Source of the DNA: an uncultured Oceanobacillus sp.
GTDB lineage: Bacteria; Bacillota; Bacilli; Bacillales; Amphibacillaceae
Assembly: GCA_938004015.1 (NCBI GenBank)
Contig: CALKWU010000050.1
Coordinates: 1-15,144 of the forward strand
DNA length: 15,144 nucleotides
Direction: 5' to 3'
A program made the position numbers and the translations under genes. Below, one piece after another: positions 1-6,667 of the stretch. The first letter of the stretch is position 1. The number at the start of each line of letters is the position of its first letter. Under the pieces are notes generated by a model, which saw only the letters and a program-made list of their open reading frames with translations, was not told the origin of the DNA and searched no databases.

Positions 1-29
1 TTTACTTTTATTTTTATTTGCAATAGTAT
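1..29 (+). promoter_or_regulatory. Candidate sigma-A promoter for the peptide transporter gene
   Basis: TTTACT at 1-6 and TAGTAT at 24-29 are separated by 17 bases, followed by an A/T-rich stretch. The predicted transcript would start near 36, directly before the inverted repeat at 39-77. The -35 box is poor and sits at the window edge, so this is tentative. Confidence 0.35.
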
Positions 30-38
30 AAGACTGTT

Positions 39-77
39 ACTCATTTTTTGTTAGTTTTCATGCAACAAAAAACGAGT
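39..77 (+). repeat. Inverted repeat in the leader of the peptide transporter gene
   Basis: Arms ACTCATTTTTTGTT (39-52) and AACAAAAAACGAGT (64-77) are complementary over 14 positions with one mismatch (A43/C73) and an 11-base spacer. It lies 37 bases before the start codon and about 20 bases before the ribosome binding site. There is no T-run behind it, so it is not a classical terminator. It could be an operator or an mRNA stem. Function is unknown. Confidence 0.5.
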
Positions 78-113
78 CATGGAAGTTTGACATCTTAGAG
101 GAGGTTACATCGA

Positions 114-1607
114 ATGGACTCGAAACAACGGGATGCCATTTTGAAGACTGTACCGCAAAAAGGTTTTTTCGGGCATCCTAAAGGTTTGTCGACATTATTT
201 TTCACGGAATTTTGGGAACGGTTTTCCTATTATGGAATGCGTGCCATCTTACTATACTACATGTATTATGAGATTTACCAGGGTGGCCTTGGGTTGGAAT
301 TAACGACCGCGAATTCCATCATGGCGATTTACGGTTCTTTAGTATATATGTCCGGTATTATCGGCGGATGGATTGCCGACCGGTTGTTGGGGATGAACCA
401 AACCGTGTTTTACGGCGGTGTCTTGATCATGATCGGCCATATCATTTTATCACTGCCGGGTGGATTTACCGCATTGTTGATTTCGATGTTTTTCATCGTC
501 ATCGGAACCGGGTTATTGAAACCGAACGTCGGTGGCATGGTCGGAGAGCTTTACAGCAAAAAAGATCCACGCCGTGATTCAGGATTCAGCATTTATTATA
601 TGGGAATCAACATGGGTGGTTTCCTTGCGCCGTTCATTGTCGGAACAATTGGTCAAAAGTATAGTTTCCATTTAGGTTTTGCCATAGCGGCTTTCGGAAT
701 GTTTGCCGGTCTTGTCGTCTATTTGGTAACACGTAAGAAGTATATGGGCCTTGCGGGGATGCAAGTGCCGAACCCGCTTTCCGCTACAGAAAAAGGGAGA
801 ATGGGGAGAAACTTTTTACTGGGAGCTGCCCTCATCGGAATAGTCGGTTGGGCAGGATTTTCTGCCGGTTGGCTCACGATTGAACGGGTCATCTTCTTTA
901 TCAGTATTCTTGGGGTCATCATTCCGACGATCTATTTCATCGTCATGTACCGGAGTAAGAAAACAACGGATGAAGAACGTTCCCGCTTATTGGCTTATAT
1001 TCCATTGTTCATTGCAGCGATGATGTTTTGGGCCATCCAGGAACAAGGTTCAAATATTTTGGCTACGTATGCGAATGAACGGACACAATTGAGCTTTCTC
1101 GGATTTGAATTGCAATCTTCATGGTTCCAATCGTTGAATCCATTGTTCATCATCCTATTTGCGCCGGTATTCGCTTGGCTGTGGATTAAGTTGGGAGATC
1201 GGCAACCGAGCACATCACAAAAGTTTTCGCTCGCATTGATTTTTGCCGGTCTGTCTTTCATCATCATGATTTTCCCGTCAATATTCCACGGCACGGAGAC
1301 ATTGGTAAGTCCACTCTGGCTTGTCATGAGTTTCTTCCTAGTCGTCATGGGTGAATTGCTGTTATCGCCGGTCGGATTGTCAGCATCGACGAAACTCGCC
1401 CCGGCAGCCTTTGCAGCGCAAATGATGAGTTTATGGAATTTATCGAACGCTTCTGCTCAGGCGATCAATGCGCAAGTCGTCCGGTTTTATTCCGTGGAAA
1501 CCGAAGTAATCTATTTCGGAGTGATTGGTGGATTTGCGATTCTACTTGGGATTGTTCTCATGCTTCTCTCACCAAAATTGAAGAGATACATGCGCGGTAT
1601 CCGTTAA
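114..1607 (+). CDS. Proton-dependent di/tripeptide transporter, POT/PTR2 (MFS) family
   Basis: This is a cytoplasmic membrane symporter of the proton-dependent oligopeptide transporter family, like DtpT, importing di- and tripeptides with protons. The protein is 497 aa, the usual bacterial POT length. The family's ExxERFxYYG motif is seen as E32-F-W-E-R36-F-S-Y-Y-G41 in the first helix. The MFS motif-A-like GGWIADRLLG lies near residues 84-93, and the PTR2 signature region FSIYYMGINMGG near 158-169. About 14 hydrophobic helices are visible. The start is ATG 114, with AGAGGAGG at 97-104 giving 9-base spacing. The gene appears monocistronic: an inverted repeat lies upstream, and a strong hairpin with seven Ts begins 4 bases after the stop. 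The exact substrate range cannot be read from sequence. Confidence 0.93.
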   Translation: MDSKQRDAILKTVPQKGFFGHPKGLSTLFFTEFWERFSYYGMRAILLYYMYYEIYQGGLGLELTTANSIMAIYGSLVYMSGIIGGWIADRLLGMNQTVFYGGVLIMIGHIILSLPGGFTALLISMFFIVIGTGLLKPNVGGMVGELYSKKDPRRDSGFSIYYMGINMGGFLAPFIVGTIGQKYSFHLGFAIAAFGMFAGLVVYLVTRKKYMGLAGMQVPNPLSATEKGRMGRNFLLGAALIGIVGWAGFSAGWLTIERVIFFISILGVIIPTIYFIVMYRSKKTTDEERSRLLAYIPLFIAAMMFWAIQEQGSNILATYANERTQLSFLGFELQSSWFQSLNPLFIILFAPVFAWLWIKLGDRQPSTSQKFSLALIFAGLSFIIMIFPSIFHGTETLVSPLWLVMSFFLVVMGELLLSPVGLSASTKLAPAAFAAQMMSLWNLSNASAQAINAQVVRFYSVETEVIYFGVIGGFAILLGIVLMLLSPKLKRYMRGIR

Positions 1608-1611
1608 GAAG

Positions 1612-1651
1612 TGGGTCAATCAGGGACAGTCCCTGATTGACCCATTTTTTT
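1612..1651 (+). terminator. Rho-independent terminator made of a REP-like palindrome
   Basis: A perfect 15-bp stem (1612-1626 with 1630-1644, loop CAG) is followed by seven Ts at 1645-1651, just after the peptide transporter stop at 1607. The same DNA encodes the last eight residues (GQSGTVPD) and stop codon of the SMR gene on the other strand. Its right 23 bases match the palindrome at 1987-2009 (reverse complement) at 21 positions, so it is a copy of a repeat family doubling as a terminator. There is no T-run in the minus direction. Confidence 0.85.
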
Positions 1652-1972
1652 CGGTTTGTCGCTTGTATTCAGGACAATGATTCCGCCGATGATGAGGACT
1701 ATGCCGAGCAGCTTGATGAGACCGAAAGCTTCGTCCCAAACGATGTAGCCGATCAGGGCGGTCAAAGCTGTTCCAACACCGGACCAAATCGCATAGGCGA
1801 GGCTCAAAGGAACAGTTCGCAGGCATAGGGATAAGAAATAAAAAGCGATCCCGTAACCGATGACAACCCCAACAGAAGGTGTGACGACCGTAAACCCGTT
1901 CGACAGCTTCAACATCGCAGTTCCGAAAACTTCTCCGATAATTGAAATTGTAAGATAAATATAGCCTTTCAT
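1616..1972 (-). CDS. SMR family multidrug efflux subunit, EbrB-like
   Basis: A small multidrug resistance protein of 118 aa with four transmembrane helices (about 4-21, 33-50, 57-78, 87-104). Such proteins exchange protons for cationic drugs or quaternary ammonium compounds, or in some subfamilies guanidinium or polyamines. The essential glutamate is E14, and the conserved Y60 and W63 of the AYAIWSG motif are present. Length and the charged C-terminal tail resemble Bacillus EbrB. The positive charges K2, R52 and the tail lysines 106-109 suggest N-in/C-in topology. The start is ATG 1972, with GGTGATGA just upstream. It is the second gene of a pair with the SMR gene at 2022-2333 (49 bases between them). 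The final eight residues and the stop are encoded by the palindrome at 1612-1644, so the tail was probably altered by its insertion. YkkCD-type or guanidinium-exporter roles are not excluded. Confidence 0.88.
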   Translation of the reverse strand: MKGYIYLTISIIGEVFGTAMLKLSNGFTVVTPSVGVVIGYGIAFYFLSLCLRTVPLSLAYAIWSGVGTALTALIGYIVWDEAFGLIKLLGIVLIIGGIIVLNTSDKPKKMGQSGTVPD

Positions 1973-1986
1973 TTCATCACCAACTT

Positions 1987-2016
1987 TGGGACAAACAGGG
2001 ACTGTCCCTTCGTCCC
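1987..2016 (-). repeat. Second REP-like palindrome between the two SMR genes
   Basis: The core AGGGAC-T-GTCCCT (1997-2009) is flanked by an outer GGGAC (1988-1992) and GTCCC (2012-2016), then GTTTTT at 2017-2022. Read on the minus strand, bases 2009-1987 match bases 1622-1644 of the plus strand at 21 of 23 positions. Both differences are A/T changes. The hairpin may reduce read-through between the two SMR genes or affect mRNA stability. Confidence 0.75.
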
Positions 2017-2021
2017 GTTTT

Positions 2022-2333
2022 TCAAATATTAAGTAGGGTGACGCCTGTGATGATCAGGAGTAACCCGCTAAGCTTTTTCAAATTGAATGCTTCTTTATAT
2101 ATTACGATTCCCACCATGGCGGTCAATGCAGTTCCCATGCCGGACCAAATAGCGTAAGCGAGGCCAAGCGGCAACTTGGTCAGCGTCAAGGATAGCGCAT
2201 AAAAAGAAAAACCGTAACCACAAATGACCCCGAGAGAAGGGAGGAGTTTTTTGAAACCATCCGTCAACTTCAACAGTGAACTGCCGAATACTTCACTGAT
2301 GATCGCCAAAGTTAAGAGGAAATATGGATTCAT
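2022..2333 (-). CDS. SMR family multidrug efflux subunit, EbrA-like
   Basis: This is the first gene of the SMR pair, 103 aa from the start chosen here, with four transmembrane helices, E14, Y60 and W63. ATG 2333 (reading MNPYFLL) was preferred over ATG 2345 because it puts the essential glutamate at residue 14, as in its partner, and because GGTGG lies 5 bases before it. Lysines concentrate in loop 1 (22, 28, 29) and loop 3 (80, 86, 87), the opposite of its partner. That pattern predicts inverted membrane topology and a heterodimeric EbrAB-type pump. The gene ends with LNI and no extra tail, as in EbrA. It is divergent from modA, and a TATAAT (2368-2373, minus strand) lies 35 bases upstream. 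Confidence 0.88.
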   Translation of the reverse strand: MNPYFLLTLAIISEVFGSSLLKLTDGFKKLLPSLGVICGYGFSFYALSLTLTKLPLGLAYAIWSGMGTALTAMVGIVIYKEAFNLKKLSGLLLIITGVTLLNI

Positions 2334-2367
2334 CACAACCACCATCTTTCAATTGGCTATGAAAAAC

Positions 2368-2396
2368 ATTATACCTTGTCACTCGTCAAGCTGCAG
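2368..2396 (-). promoter_or_regulatory. Candidate promoter of the SMR gene pair
   Basis: On the minus strand a perfect TATAAT (2373-2368) lies 17 bases from CTGCAG, a poor -35 box. A better -35-like TTGACG is present but only 10 bases away. It is 35 bases before the ATG at 2333. Confidence 0.4.
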
Positions 2397-2439
2397 GTTT
2401 TTTGTTTTCTCTCTGATACATGACTCCTATCAAATTGTT

Positions 2440-2468
2440 TTTACAACTTTCGCAAAACTGCCTATAAT
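2440..2468 (+). promoter_or_regulatory. Sigma-A promoter of the molybdate operon
   Basis: TTTACA at 2440-2445 and TATAAT at 2463-2468 are separated by exactly 17 bases, with modA starting 45 bases downstream. This is a near-consensus housekeeping promoter. Confidence 0.8.
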
Positions 2469-2481
2469 GAAACATACATAC

Positions 2482-2500
2482 GTTATGTCAGAAACATAAG
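2482..2500 (+). promoter_or_regulatory. Dyad operator candidate downstream of the mod promoter
   Basis: TTATGT (2483-2488) and ACATAA (2494-2499) form a perfect 6-bp dyad with a 5-base spacer, just after the predicted transcription start. A third half-site ACATA occurs at 2476-2480. The wording (CGTTATGT...ACATAAG) resembles the enterobacterial ModE box in content but is shorter, so a molybdate-responsive repressor is an inference. No regulator gene is in the window next to it. Confidence 0.45.
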
Positions 2501-2513
2501 TGGGGTTTGGACC

Positions 2514-3281
2514 ATGAAAAAACAGATTGTTCTGCTTTTATTCGTCATTTCATTGTTGACAAGTTGTACGGCCTCTGAAAATAGAGAGGATACGACACTT
2601 CGCATTGCCGCTGCGATCAGCTTGCAAGATGCATTATCGGAAATTGAAAAAGCATTCGCAAAGACGAATGCGCTTGATATCGAATACCAATTCGGCAGTT
2701 CAGGGACTCTTGCCCGGCAAATTGAAAAAGGCATGGATGTGGACGTATTCTTATCAAGTAACGAGCGCTGGATGGATGATTTGGAAGAAAAAGAATTCAT
2801 TCAACCGGAAAGCCGAACGACCATCGTCAAAAATGAATTGGTTCTCGTGACAAATCAAAATGAACCGGTGACATATGAAAGGTTTTCCGACATTGATATT
2901 GCTGACTTGGGACGAGTCGCCGTCGGAAATCCCGCCACTGTGCCTGCTGGAGAATACACAGAGGAAGCGTTAGTTTCTTTAGAGTCATGGGATGAATGGG
3001 AGTCAAATTTCATCTTTGCGAAAGATGTGCGTCAAGTGCTGTCATACGTGGAATCGGGCAATGTGGATCATGGTTTTGTTTATCGGAGCGATGCGGAAGC
3101 GAACAATGAGTTGACGGTTGTCGCGACTGTTCCTTCTGGATACCACACGGCAATCGTTTATCCTGGGGCGATCGTACGGGATTCTGCAAACAAAGAAGCG
3201 GCCGAGGAATTTCTCGAGTTTTTACATACAGAGACAGCCCAAGAAATATTTGAAACATTCGGTTTCGGAGGCGTGAATTGA
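2514..3281 (+). CDS. modA: Molybdate ABC transporter substrate-binding lipoprotein ModA
   Basis: Extracytoplasmic molybdate (and tungstate) binding component feeding the ModB permease. The 255-aa precursor starts with a lipoprotein signal: KK, a hydrophobic core, and lipobox L15-T-S-C18. The mature protein shows ModA features: AAAISLQDAL after strand one (around 33-42), FGSSGTLARQI (oxyanion-contacting serine loop), DVFLSSNERWMD, GNPATVPAGEY and the VDHGFVYRSDA region near the C-terminus. Length matches the family. The start is ATG 2514, with a GTGGGG ribosome binding site at about 2500-2505. It is first in modABC. Its stop overlaps the modB start in TGATG, so the two are translationally coupled. 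It has its own near-consensus promoter and a dyad operator candidate at 2482-2500. Confidence 0.95.
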   Translation: MKKQIVLLLFVISLLTSCTASENREDTTLRIAAAISLQDALSEIEKAFAKTNALDIEYQFGSSGTLARQIEKGMDVDVFLSSNERWMDDLEEKEFIQPESRTTIVKNELVLVTNQNEPVTYERFSDIDIADLGRVAVGNPATVPAGEYTEEALVSLESWDEWESNFIFAKDVRQVLSYVESGNVDHGFVYRSDAEANNELTVVATVPSGYHTAIVYPGAIVRDSANKEAAEEFLEFLHTETAQEIFETFGFGGVN

Positions 3282-3961
3282 TGGATGTGAATTTTGCTCC
3301 ATTATGGATATCGTTGAAAACAGCAACAGTTGCAACGATTGTCGTGTTTGTTTTTGGAATAGTCTTCGCCCGTCTCTTTGCCCGAAGAGAGTTTCCCGGA
3401 AAAACAGTCCTCGAATCGCTTTTCCTTTTGCCAATGGTGCTTCCGCCAACGGTAGTCGGATTCGGGCTTTTATATTTGTTCGGTCGGAACGCTTTTCTCG
3501 GACGGTTGCTGGAGGAACTATTCGGTCTGCAAATTGTCTTCACTCCTTATTCGGTCGTTTTAGCGGCAGCCGTCGTATCGTTTCCGTTGATGTATCAAAG
3601 TGCGAAGGCGGCTTTTCAACAATATGATGCGAGTTTGGAGCAAGTCGCCTATACGATGGGCGCTTCCCGTTTCCGCGTGTTTTGGACGATTTCTTTTCCG
3701 CTTGCTTGGCCCGGGCTGATGAGCGGGATTGTGCTTGCTTTTGCCCGTGCCCTTGGGGAGTTCGGTGCTACATTGATGGTGGCAGGCTATATTCCAGGAG
3801 TGACGGAAACCATTCCTTTAGCCATTTATTTTGCCGTGGAAAGTGGAGACGAAATGACTGCCGGTATTTGGGTCGTCATCAGCAGTTTGCTCGGATTTTT
3901 GATGCTCCTGTGGCTCAATGGACGGAATGAACGAATTCGCCGCCGTTTAACTGGAGAATAA
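3281..3961 (+). CDS. modB: Molybdate ABC transporter permease ModB
   Basis: Integral membrane channel subunit of the molybdate importer, 226 aa, close to E. coli ModB length, with about five to six helices. The ModB-type segment LPMVLPPTVVGFGLLYL lies near residues 50-66. The EAA loop that docks on the ATPase reads EQVAYTMGASRFRVFWTISF (about 120-139). ATG 3281 was chosen; it shares its A with the modA stop, and GGAGG at 3267-3271 is 9 bases upstream. A TTG at 3278 in the same frame would add one residue. ModC begins within 25 bases of the stop, consistent with one operon. Confidence 0.95.
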   Translation: MDVNFAPLWISLKTATVATIVVFVFGIVFARLFARREFPGKTVLESLFLLPMVLPPTVVGFGLLYLFGRNAFLGRLLEELFGLQIVFTPYSVVLAAAVVSFPLMYQSAKAAFQQYDASLEQVAYTMGASRFRVFWTISFPLAWPGLMSGIVLAFARALGEFGATLMVAGYIPGVTETIPLAIYFAVESGDEMTAGIWVVISSLLGFLMLLWLNGRNERIRRRLTGE

Positions 3962-3982
3962 ACATTGGATGGTTGGGATAAC

Positions 3983-4600
3983 ATGCTGGAAGTGACAATT
4001 GAAAAACGTTTGCGTCATTTTCATTTGCAAGCAGATTTCACGATGAAAGATGAAATCGTCGTTTTGACCGGCAAATCCGGATCGGGGAAAACGACGCTTT
4101 TGAATTGTATTGCCGGAATCGCTTTCCCGGATCGTGGTTTCATCCGGTTAAATGGGCATGTCCTATTTTCGGAAAACGATTCGGTTCCGATCCAACAGCG
4201 GCACATCGGTTATGTTTTCCAAAACTATGCGCTATTTCCCCATATGACGGTCATGGAAAATATCGAGTACGGGATGAAAGACGAAGAACTTGTGGGAAAA
4301 TTAATGAAAGAATTGGAGATTGAGCATCTGACGAATGCGTATCCGCAACAAATTTCCGGTGGGGAAAAACAGCGGGTCGCATTAGTGCGTGCATTGGCGA
4401 CAAAACCAAAACTCTTATTGTTGGATGAGCCTTTTGCGGCATTGGACGATGAAACGAAAGAAAAAAGCCATGAACAGCTCATCCGGCTCCATCGAAAATG
4501 GAAAATCCCCGTCATCCTCGTCACCCATAGCATGAGTGAAGCGGAAAAGCTTGGCGATGTTATTTACAAAATGGAATACGGAAACTTATTACAAACATGA
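3983..4600 (+). CDS. modC: Molybdate ABC transporter ATP-binding protein ModC (short form)
   Basis: Cytoplasmic ATPase driving molybdate import through ModB. The 205 aa include Walker A G30-K-S-G-S-G-K-T-T38, Q-loop VFQNYALFPHM, signature ISGGEKQRVALVRAL, Walker B LLLLDEPFAALD and switch histidine THS. It ends soon after the H-loop, so it lacks the C-terminal Mop (molybdate-binding regulatory) domain of the roughly 350-aa proteobacterial ModC. The nucleotide-binding domain is complete, so this is a short form, not a truncation. ATG 3983 (MLEVTIEKRL) fits the family N-terminus. An in-frame TTG at 3965 with GGAG at 3953-3956 would add six residues and cannot be ruled out. It is last gene of the mod operon. 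Confidence 0.93.
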   Translation: MLEVTIEKRLRHFHLQADFTMKDEIVVLTGKSGSGKTTLLNCIAGIAFPDRGFIRLNGHVLFSENDSVPIQQRHIGYVFQNYALFPHMTVMENIEYGMKDEELVGKLMKELEIEHLTNAYPQQISGGEKQRVALVRALATKPKLLLLDEPFAALDDETKEKSHEQLIRLHRKWKIPVILVTHSMSEAEKLGDVIYKMEYGNLLQT

Positions 4601-4669
4601 AGAAATTTTGCAAATGAAACTTCTTCCGGTTTTCCGCCGTACTATGGGTAGTTGAAAGGGGGGCTCGAC

Positions 4670-5386
4670 ATGGTTTTGCATTGTCGAATCGAAGAAGCAG
4701 GATACAGTAAAGGAGATCCGGTTCTGAAACATGTTGAATTCACCATCCGTCCGGGAGAACTCGTCGGTTTGATCGGTCCGAATGGTGCAGGCAAAAGCAC
4801 AACGATCAAATCACTCCTTGGAGCTATGGAGCACCTCCACGGGGAAATCGAGTTGGAACATTATTCTTATATTCCGGAACGGCCGTTTTTTTATCCGGGT
4901 CTCACGCTGATGGAACATTTCCATTTTCTTTTATCGACCATCGATGTGGACGAAAAGCAATTCATGGAAGATATGGAACAGTTGCTAAAGGAGTTCGATT
5001 TGGAAAAAGTCGTCCATCATTATCCGGACAGTTACTCTAAAGGAATGCAGCAAAAAGCGATGATCATGCTTGCGTTTCTGAAAAAAGCGGATATACATAT
5101 TATGGATGAGCCGTTTATGGGACTCGATCCAAAAGTTTTCCGCAAGTTGTTGAATAGAATTGATGAAGAAAAACGACGGGGGGCAGGGATTTTGATGTCT
5201 ACCCATGTCCTCGACACGGCAGAGAAAATTTGCGACCGCTTTCTACTCATTTCCACCGGACGCTTGATAGCGGATGGAACCCTACAAGATATCCGGGAGA
5301 AGAGTCATTTGCCTGACGGATCTTTATTCGATTGCTTTCATATTTTAACGGAGCGTGAAATCGATGACCGGTTGGAAACTGTTTAA
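4670..5386 (+). CDS. ecsA: ABC transporter ATP-binding protein EcsA
   Basis: ATPase of the Ecs transporter. In Bacillus the ecs genes affect exoprotein secretion, competence and sporulation, and relatives in streptococci (PptAB) export peptide pheromones. It is 238 aa, close to B. subtilis EcsA. Walker A is G36-PNGAGKST-T45. The Q-loop position reads YIPERPFF with no glutamine. The signature is the EcsA-type YSKGMQQK instead of LSGGQ. Walker B is IHIMDEPFMGLD, and the switch region is MSTHVLD. ATG 4670 was chosen because a G-rich ribosome binding site (AAAGGGGGG, to 4663) ends 6 bases upstream; an upstream in-frame TTG at 4652 lacks one. It follows modC by 69 bases with no clear promoter or terminator, and overlaps ecsB. 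Confidence 0.9.
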   Translation: MVLHCRIEEAGYSKGDPVLKHVEFTIRPGELVGLIGPNGAGKSTTIKSLLGAMEHLHGEIELEHYSYIPERPFFYPGLTLMEHFHFLLSTIDVDEKQFMEDMEQLLKEFDLEKVVHHYPDSYSKGMQQKAMIMLAFLKKADIHIMDEPFMGLDPKVFRKLLNRIDEEKRRGAGILMSTHVLDTAEKICDRFLLISTGRLIADGTLQDIREKSHLPDGSLFDCFHILTEREIDDRLETV

Positions 5387-6500
5387 ATTACGTTTTATGA
5401 AAGATTTGGCTTATCAACGGAAAGTCCTTGGAATAGTCATCGACTGGACGACTTGGGTATATATTTTCCTTCCTTTTTTCATTTTTGTCATCGTCCAATA
5501 TGTCGAGTTTTGGAAAAATGCCGCAGCGATTTCGTCAAATCCGCTCATACAAAATGTCGTCGTCGCCTTGTTGCTTTTATTTTCTTTCAATGGGAAATTC
5601 CGCAGTTATATGCAAGAGGCGGATCAGTTGTTTCTTTTCGATCGTCCAAAGCTGTATCGAAGCCTCCGGAAATACGCTTTTAGCTGTTCGCTCTTGAAGA
5701 ACGTCGTCGTGTCCTTCTTTGTTTTTCTCGTGTTTTTGCCTTGGTTCAAACGAGGCGTCGGTTTAGGGTGGGAAGAGCTGTTTTATTTATATTTGTTTTT
5801 CTTTTCCCTGTGGTTGCTTCATGGTACCGCAAAATCGATTCTCAAGCATCCGCTGACATATTGGTTCACCGCCATTGTCCTATATATAAGCATGGTGCTC
5901 TTCGCCATCCGACTTCCACTCGCTGTACTTGGCTCACTCGGTACGGTGATCAGTATGCTTTTACTTATTTGGCATGTCTTGAAGCTGATTCCAACGAAAA
6001 AATATTTTTTCCATGAAGTAAATGAAGAAAACAAGGAACGTTCCCGCTATGCGAGAATGATTTTAGGAGTGGCGCCGAACGTCGAAAAAATGCCGATTCG
6101 TCTTGGAAAACGTCCATTGTTTTTACGGAACAGCAGGCGGCTGTTCCGGGAGATTTCTCCTGAAAAGGGATTGTTGGAGCTCGTCATCAAAGGTTTTTTA
6201 CGTCATTCCGTCTATTTGGGTAGTTATTTGCAAATCATTGGAGTTACGCTGTTTGCGATTTTGCTTCTGCCGCTCTGGATGAAATGGGTCATTTTCTTCC
6301 TTTTTGTTGTCTTTTTAAATTACAACTCGTGGCTGAAAGGTTTATATGAAAAACTATTAGACCAATATTTTTTCACAGTCGTACCGATCCAGGAAAACAT
6401 CCGGGAAACGGTAGGTTTAACGTTCAAACGACTTCTGTTTATTCCAGCGGTTGCAGTCGTCGGCTTCGTGACAACACTTTTGACGATAATTACGTTATGA
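5364..6500 (+). CDS. ecsB: ABC transporter permease EcsB
   Basis: Membrane partner of EcsA, 378 aa from the chosen start (B. subtilis EcsB is about 400). The N-terminal WKLFKLRFMKDLAYQRKVLG is typical of EcsB, followed by several hydrophobic helices (about 30-48, 65-78, 108-128, 140-155, 170-205) and a final set near 290-378. A charged segment between the two sets is cytoplasmic. ATG 5364 has GGAG at 5350-5353 with 10-base spacing; a GTG at 5355 in frame is too close to it. The start lies 23 bases inside the end of ecsA, indicating translational coupling. No ecsC follows. Instead a tiny ORF and ung come next. Confidence 0.88.
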   Translation: MTGWKLFKLRFMKDLAYQRKVLGIVIDWTTWVYIFLPFFIFVIVQYVEFWKNAAAISSNPLIQNVVVALLLLFSFNGKFRSYMQEADQLFLFDRPKLYRSLRKYAFSCSLLKNVVVSFFVFLVFLPWFKRGVGLGWEELFYLYLFFFSLWLLHGTAKSILKHPLTYWFTAIVLYISMVLFAIRLPLAVLGSLGTVISMLLLIWHVLKLIPTKKYFFHEVNEENKERSRYARMILGVAPNVEKMPIRLGKRPLFLRNSRRLFREISPEKGLLELVIKGFLRHSVYLGSYLQIIGVTLFAILLLPLWMKWVIFFLFVVFLNYNSWLKGLYEKLLDQYFFTVVPIQENIRETVGLTFKRLLFIPAVAVVGFVTTLLTIITL

Positions 6501-6514
6501 TGGGAGTGGAACAT

Positions 6515-6652
6515 GTGGAAAAATCAGAAAAGCGGAAGAAACGTGATACAGATCGGATGGAACGCCTCGATTGGATGTTGACAATCGGAGAAATTGCCGT
6601 AGGACTTTTCCGTATGATCGGGCGTCTATTCCGGAGAGTGTTTGATTGGTAG
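6515..6652 (+). CDS. Small hypothetical protein between ecsB and ung
   Basis: A 45-codon ORF from GTG 6515 to TAG 6652, with GGAG at 6502-6505 (9-base spacing). In-frame ATGs at 6497 and 6500 would give 51 or 50 residues but have no ribosome binding site. The N-terminal third is very basic and charged (EKSEKRKKRDTDR). The rest, starting at the second Met-containing stretch ERLDWMLTIGEIAVGLF, looks like a membrane-surface amphipathic helix ending in RRVFDW. It fills the gap between ecsB (14 bases before) and ung (15 bases after), which argues that it is translated in the same transcript. I do not recognise the family. It could be a small EcsAB-associated membrane protein, but that rests on position alone. 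Confidence 0.55.
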   Translation: MEKSEKRKKRDTDRMERLDWMLTIGEIAVGLFRMIGRLFRRVFDW

Positions 6653-6667
6653 TAGGGAGGATTTGAC

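Noticed and set aside
3010..3543. Antisense open frame spanning the modA-modB junction.
   Set aside because: Low-complexity basic composition typical of a shadow frame; the plus-strand genes are unambiguous.
4599..4626. Hairpin GAAGAAATTT/AAACTTCTTC after modC as a terminator.
   Set aside because: A/T-rich with a mismatch and no proper T-run; the downstream ecs genes may be partly cotranscribed with mod.
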